Part shown: one piece after another, positions 60,090 to 64,000 of the stretch
How the letters are laid out: every line of letters starts with the position of its first letter
How positions within the stretch are numbered: position 1 is the first letter of the stretch
From: Sporobacter sp963675425
GTDB lineage: Bacteria; Bacillota; Clostridia; Oscillospirales; Oscillospiraceae
Direction: 5' to 3'
NCBI GenBank assembly: GCA_963675425.1
Contig: OY776214.1
Location: forward strand, 1,426,001-1,490,000
Length of the DNA stretch: 64,000 bases
Notes under the pieces: model-generated
What the model saw: only the letters and a program-made list of their open reading frames with translations
Told to the model about the DNA's origin: nothing
Databases searched by the model: none
Translations under genes and position numbers: made by a program

Positions 60090-60989
60090 TCAGCTCACGA
60101 TCCGCTTGGCACCGTACCACGATCGGGTGCCCCAATTGCTGTTCAGGCTGCTGATGATGACACCGGTGCTTGAGTCGCACGCATGGATGAAGTTGTTGTT
60201 GCCAATGTACAGTCCAACATGGCAGATCTTGCCGTTGTAGCAGAAGAAGAGCGCGTCACCCGGTTGAAGCTCTGATTTGGGGACGACTTTTCCGTTGTTG
60301 GCGTATTGCGTTGTGGCTGTTCTTGACAGTGAATACCCAAACTGGCCATAAACATAATACACGAAGCCGGAACAGTCAAAGCCTTCACTGGGAGATTCTG
60401 CTCCGTAAACGTATTTGTAGCCTTCAAATTGCAGGGCGAATTCGGCGATCTTCTGTCCCTCGCTCAGCCCTGCGCTCGAGGTGCTGGCCTGTGTGCCGCC
60501 GCCCGTCAGCTCCAGGAAGTCAGAGCGTATATAGCCGGTATTACCACCATAATTAACCTTGTACCAGCCGTTGTTGATCCCAACGACGTTCATGTTTGTA
60601 CCGGACGAATATGTACCAAGGATATCAGAAGCGGTATTTGGTTCGGACCGCATCCTGACATCATCGCCGGTCAGCGTAGCGATGGCCGTGAAATTCTTTG
60701 TGGCCTCGACCTCTCCGATGTAAGAGACGTTGACATACCCGACTGTTCCATAAGCGTTGACATGATACCAGTCGCTGCTTGGTTTATCCAGAATGATGAC
60801 GATTTCACTGTTCGTCAGCGTCGTCAGAACCGCGCTGTCCGTATTCGGTTCTTCACGTACATTGAGCGTATCGCACGCCACCTTGCCGGCACTATCGGCG
60901 ATGGATGCCGCCGATGCGCTTCCCCATGCGAAGCAGATGATGGCGGATAATGATAGTATCATGACTAAAAGTTTCTTAATACTCTTCAT
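60090..60989 (-). CDS. Secreted SH3b-NlpC/P60 peptidoglycan hydrolase
   Basis: 299 residues from ATG 60989 (AAAGGA upstream). Signal peptide (KKLLVMILSLSAIICFAWGSASA), two SH3b domains (LNVREEPNTDSAVLTTLTNSEIVIIL; VRMRSEPNTASDILGTYSSGTNMNVV), a Gly/Ser linker, and NlpC/P60 with FDCSGFVYYVYG (Cys) and CHVGLYIGNNNFIHA (His-His). It cleaves D-gamma-glutamyl-diaminopimelate links in the wall. Single gene with its own terminator. Confidence 0.92.
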   Translation of the reverse strand: MKSIKKLLVMILSLSAIICFAWGSASAASIADSAGKVACDTLNVREEPNTDSAVLTTLTNSEIVIILDKPSSDWYHVNAYGTVGYVNVSYIGEVEATKNFTAIATLTGDDVRMRSEPNTASDILGTYSSGTNMNVVGINNGWYKVNYGGNTGYIRSDFLELTGGGTQASTSSAGLSEGQKIAEFALQFEGYKYVYGAESPSEGFDCSGFVYYVYGQFGYSLSRTATTQYANNGKVVPKSELQPGDALFFCYNGKICHVGLYIGNNNFIHACDSSTGVIISSLNSNWGTRSWYGAKRIVS

Positions 60990-61235
60990 CATGTGTCCTT
61001 TCTGTGCAGGAATTGGTTGCAGCGGAAAATTGTCGGAAACATGCATATTGTATCCAGTTTGTAACCGATTGTCAATACTTTGTCGTAAAATGTTGCTTTT
61101 TAATTTTCATTGAATTATGAATTACAGCTGTTCTGCTATATAATTTTCGTTTTTCAGAGATTAACAATGATCTCTAAAGCGGCTGACTTCTACTGTTTTA
61201 TGCACTATTTGAATAAAAAATAGCCAAACTGTTAT

Positions 61236-61264
61236 TTGTGTATACTACTTTAAGTAGATATAAT
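61236..61264 (+). promoter_or_regulatory. Promoter of the cupin/mutase-like operon
   Basis: TTGTGT (61236-61241), 17 bases, TATAAT (61259-61264). The spacer contains the palindrome CTACTTTAAGTAG (61246-61258), a possible repressor site. Confidence 0.55.
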
Positions 61265-61294
61265 GACACTGAAATAACAAGGAGATGCGTCGTA

Positions 61295-61747
61295 ATGAAC
61301 ATGAAAGAAAATAACATCGGTAAATATGACAACTTGATAGTTCAAAGCCTGCAATATGAGCCGCCTATGTCTCAGGAGTTCAAGAAAATCTATAATAATT
61401 TTGCAAGGCGCATTCTTTGGATTGACGACAATGTTGTTCCAGGCTCTTTTCAGATGAACACATCTTGGTATAAATCTGTTCCGGAAATCGATCCCGTGTT
61501 TACAGAACATGCTCATGAGGCTTCAGAAATTATCGGATTTTTTGGAACCGATCCTGAAAATCCGAATGAGCTCAACGCAGAGATAGAAATTGTTATTGAC
61601 GGTGAACCTCATACAATTGAAAAGAGCTCGCTAATTTTTATTCCCTCAAACCTTCCGCACACCTTGCGTATTTTGAAGGTCGACAAGCCGATCTTTCACT
61701 TTTCGGTCGTATCAGAGGGAATCTATAACGGGTCTGCTTATAAATAA
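61295..61747 (+). CDS. Cupin-domain protein
   Basis: 150 residues from ATG 61295 (AAGGAGA, 9 bases). The cupin fold shows FTEHAHEASEIIGFFG, with two His as metal ligands, and IPSNLPHTLRILKVDKPIFHFSVVS. A proline-rich start. Such single cupins bind metal and small acids or act as isomerases or sensors. It lies 48 bases before the mutase-like gene and is probably co-transcribed, so it may act on the same substrate. Confidence 0.7.
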   Translation: MNMKENNIGKYDNLIVQSLQYEPPMSQEFKKIYNNFARRILWIDDNVVPGSFQMNTSWYKSVPEIDPVFTEHAHEASEIIGFFGTDPENPNELNAEIEIVIDGEPHTIEKSSLIFIPSNLPHTLRILKVDKPIFHFSVVSEGIYNGSAYK

Positions 61748-61795
61748 TTTGAAACGTAAATCGAATTTATTGTTTTTACTAAAGGGGGAAATATT

Positions 61796-63289
61796 GTGGG
61801 CAATTATACGATAAGAAATCGCTGCCTAACTGATGAGGAGTTTTTTCATATCCGTAATACAGAAGTGCTACCGCAATGGGAAACAGGAAAAGATATTCAG
61901 AATTTAGATGAGTGCTTTGATGCGGCGCGTGAGCTTTCTGTCGGGTTGGGGCGTAACTATGCTATCCACAACCGAAATGCCCGCGACCTGAATGTACATA
62001 ATATTCAGCCGCAATTTGGACAGGCGACGACTGATTTTATGATAGAGGGCATGAGCTACGTCGAGCAAAATTCGCCCATGGTACCCACGGGCGCATGGAA
62101 TATATTTTCTGACTCCTACACCAGAAAAAACGACTATAAAATGGCCCGGATAGGCATTGAGCGTAGTATTGCTGAAGGTGCAACAATGCTTAATGGCTGG
62201 CCCATTGTCAATTTCGGTGTAGAAGAGGCCCGCAAAATCAAGAGAGCCATTAAGTCTCCAATGAGCCTGAATTCCACGGACGCCGACGGCCGGCTGGCCT
62301 CTGAAATAGCTCTTGCAGCAGGCTGGAATGCGTGCAACTGCCGATCTTTGACAGAGGTGCTCTCACACTGTAAAACAGAGCCTTTGGACGAGGAAATCCG
62401 ACTCAACCAATATGAAACCCGCCTTGCGGCAATGTATCATGAGCATGGAATACCGCAGGCGCCTCACATTTCCTGCAACCTTACGGGCTATGACAGCTGC
62501 GGCTTTAAAAGCTTTGTTATGGTGGCTCAGTCTCTGCTTGGAGCAGAGCAGGGACTTAAGCAGATATACCTTGAATTTGGCATCAATATGAATATGATTC
62601 AAGACACTGCCATGATGAAAGTTACAAAGCGGCTTTGTGAAGAATATTGCGCCAAGTTTGGATATAACGATATTGACTTTATTGTCAATACGAATATGTT
62701 CCAGGGTGCATTTCCGCCGCGCCTTGAAGAAGTCCACGCCATGATGGGCCTAGCCGTTACCATCGGTATAATGGGAGGCGCAACGAACCTCATTGTTAAG
62801 TGCGAGGATGAAGCCTGGGCTACGCCCAGCAAAGAGGGCATGGCCGCATCCGTTCGTCTTGCAAGACATATGGAGACCTTGCTCGGCGATCTCAGACTTC
62901 CCTATAGCGATGAGGTCAAAGAGGAAGAAAGAATGCTTGAGCTTGAGGTTCGCACAATGATGGACAAGTGCCTTGAGGCCGGTGACGGGGACATTGCTCT
63001 TGGCCTTTGCCTGGGCGTTGAACGCGGCTGGGTGGACACAATGGTCTCGCCCTGGCGCTATAACCACGGAAAGGTTCGCATTATGCGGGATTCTTCAAAT
63101 GCGATGCGCTATCTCAGCTGCGGTGATATGCCTCTGCCGGAGGAGGTCAAGGAATATCATCTTGAAAAGCTGCGTACCAGAGAAAAGAAGGAAGGCCGCC
63201 CCTGTGACTTCCAGATGGTTGTCAGCGACCTTCTCTATGCCGCGCGCTTGCCTGAAAACCTGTACGATAAGTATGACACAGCACTTTGA
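61796..63289 (+). CDS. Glutamate mutase epsilon (GlmE/MutE)-like protein
   Basis: 497 residues from GTG 61796 (AAAGGGGG upstream). It matches the B12-dependent methylaspartate mutase large subunit along its length: MLNGWPIVNFGVEEARKI, SLLGAEQGLKQIYLEFGINMNMIQDTAMM, GYNDIDFIVNTNMFQGAFPP, ATPSKEG, GDGDIALGLCLGVERGWVDTM, LRTREKKEGRPCDFQMVVSDLL. The segment that in GlmE reads I-R-H-G-T-P-D, with a substrate-binding Arg, here reads LNSTDAD. The SNEGGGISYN segment, with a catalytic Glu, reads NACNCRSLTE. No small cobalamin subunit or MutL gene is near. It is therefore a relative with probably different chemistry. Confidence 0.75.
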   Translation: MGNYTIRNRCLTDEEFFHIRNTEVLPQWETGKDIQNLDECFDAARELSVGLGRNYAIHNRNARDLNVHNIQPQFGQATTDFMIEGMSYVEQNSPMVPTGAWNIFSDSYTRKNDYKMARIGIERSIAEGATMLNGWPIVNFGVEEARKIKRAIKSPMSLNSTDADGRLASEIALAAGWNACNCRSLTEVLSHCKTEPLDEEIRLNQYETRLAAMYHEHGIPQAPHISCNLTGYDSCGFKSFVMVAQSLLGAEQGLKQIYLEFGINMNMIQDTAMMKVTKRLCEEYCAKFGYNDIDFIVNTNMFQGAFPPRLEEVHAMMGLAVTIGIMGGATNLIVKCEDEAWATPSKEGMAASVRLARHMETLLGDLRLPYSDEVKEEERMLELEVRTMMDKCLEAGDGDIALGLCLGVERGWVDTMVSPWRYNHGKVRIMRDSSNAMRYLSCGDMPLPEEVKEYHLEKLRTREKKEGRPCDFQMVVSDLLYAARLPENLYDKYDTAL

Positions 63290-63320
63290 TAGATAATATA
63301 TTGGATATCAGTCTGTTGAT

Positions 63321-63356
63321 AAAGCCCGTCTGAGCGATAAGAGCAGACGGGCTTTT
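63321..63356 (+). terminator. Terminator between mutase-like and LysR genes
   Basis: Stem AAAGCCCGTCTG (63321-63332) / CAGACGGGCTTT (63344-63355). It serves the mutase-like gene and possibly the convergent LysR gene. Confidence 0.8.
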
Positions 63357-63434
63357 GAGTATGACTCTGCCGGCGTTCCGTATACCGGTATAAAACAGCC
63401 CGGTTTTGAACGGACTGTTTCGGCAGACTGTATT

Positions 63435-64000
63435 TTATTTTGAGAGATAATACCCGTATTGTGAAAACACATCGATGAATTTGGGGATTGCAGGATTATT
63501 ATCAGCCGTCCTGTAGGCCAAGGACATCTTTTGGATACAGGATGTCTCCTCCAGCGTGACATAAACGAGCCCTTGTAAAGCAAGAGATTTATGATGCAAG
63601 CTTACGACGGCGATTCCCTGCCCCTGACGGACTGCGACCAGGGTTGAATCCATGTTGTTGCAGTATATTGGCCCTTTCGGTGTGAAGCCGGACCATTTGC
63701 ATTGCAAAGCTAACTTTTCCCAAATGACGGCATAATACGAGCTGTTATTGCACAGGAAATTATAGTCTTTCAGGTCGGACAGACTAACGCTTTTCTTGTG
63801 CGCAAGAGGACTGTCTTCCCGACAAACAACAATCATTGGAGCAACAGCATAATCATGAAAGGTCAGCAGTGAGGCATTTGGAAAAGGTATGTTCGACACC
63901 ATGATAATGTCCAGCTCGCTATGGAAAAGCGCGGAAATATTCTCTTCGGGGTCATTAGGGTGAAATTTCAGGTCAACTTTGGGATAGTGTTGCTTGAATA
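63435..64000 (-). CDS. LysR-family regulator, C-terminal part (5' end outside window)
   Basis: 188 residues are visible, with the frame open to the window edge (YPKVDLKFHPNDPEENISALFHSELDIIMVS). The effector-binding domain shows FHDYAVAPMIVVCREDSPLAHKKSVSLSDLKDYNFL and TLVAVRQGQGIAVVSLHH, typical of LysR proteins. The helix-turn-helix lies beyond the window. It is convergent with the cupin/mutase-like operon and may regulate it, for example through the palindrome at 61246. Confidence 0.8.
   Translation of the reverse strand, partial: FKQHYPKVDLKFHPNDPEENISALFHSELDIIMVSNIPFPNASLLTFHDYAVAPMIVVCREDSPLAHKKSVSLSDLKDYNFLCNNSSYYAVIWEKLALQCKWSGFTPKGPIYCNNMDSTLVAVRQGQGIAVVSLHHKSLALQGLVYVTLEETSCIQKMSLAYRTADNNPAIPKFIDVFSQYGYYLSK

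Overview
The window looks like part of a Clostridia (Firmicutes) chromosome. It has Shine-Dalgarno sites of the AGGAGG type, many TTG and GTG starts, an SLH-domain surface protein, a PBSX/diffocin-like contractile tail cluster, a glutamate-mutase-like enzyme, and neighbours typical of anaerobic gut or soil Clostridia. No 16S or other marker is present, so nothing finer than class is claimed.

Bases 1-18150 carry a contractile phage-tail region, all on the + strand. It opens inside a tail-fibre gene, continues through small fibre accessories, two holin-like genes and a CHAP endolysin, then two tandem sigma-like phage regulators and two related fibre cassettes. The structural run follows: gp6-like connector, head-tail adaptor, tail terminator, sheath, tube, a tail chaperone with a -1 frameshift extension, an abnormal tape-measure gene, and XkdP/Q/R/S/T/U baseplate genes. 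Fibre and lysis genes come before the tail genes, the reverse of PBSX. No capsid, portal or terminase gene is visible. An IS481-family element sits between the last baseplate gene and the operon terminator. Three promoters with the same sequence pattern precede the regulator pair and both fibre cassettes.

Bases 18180-30021 are almost entirely on the - strand and look plasmid-like. There is an IS256 transposase remnant, winged-helix and ribbon-helix-helix proteins, and a tightly overlapping operon of two Cys-cluster/repeat proteins, ParA, two ParB-like proteins, small membrane proteins and a large secreted protein. An XRE/S24-like repressor that seems to lack the protease residues (30516) and a tyrosine integrase (31431) lie at the right edge. 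The edge itself is a copy of the tmRNA (ssrA) 3' end (32774-32806), so an integrated element ends here. Its left end lies outside the window, so it is not proven that tail region and Par operon belong to one element.

From 32807 the sequence reads as chromosome. A run of small same-strand genes (DUF4085, two GNAT acetyltransferases, membrane proteins) is separated by related intergenic sequences. Then come a two-component/ABC transporter set (36398-41445), a LytS-like kinase with a BTAD response regulator (41700-44667), a 1284-residue SLH/GLUG surface protein, an IS256 remnant, and a group of poorly known genes (49414-56727) including twin paralogs, a PD-(D/E)XK-like protein, a WG-repeat protein and an MBL-fold hydrolase. 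After these are a broken PucR-like gene, a MarR/MATE pair, an SH3-NlpC/P60 hydrolase, a cupin plus glutamate-mutase-epsilon-like operon, and a truncated LysR regulator at the right edge.

The most unusual points are the chimeric tape-measure gene, the shared promoter/regulator circuit of the fibre cassettes, the Cys-cluster repeat paralogs in the Par operon, the internal start in the endolysin gene, and the mutase-like protein whose expected substrate residues appear to be replaced.
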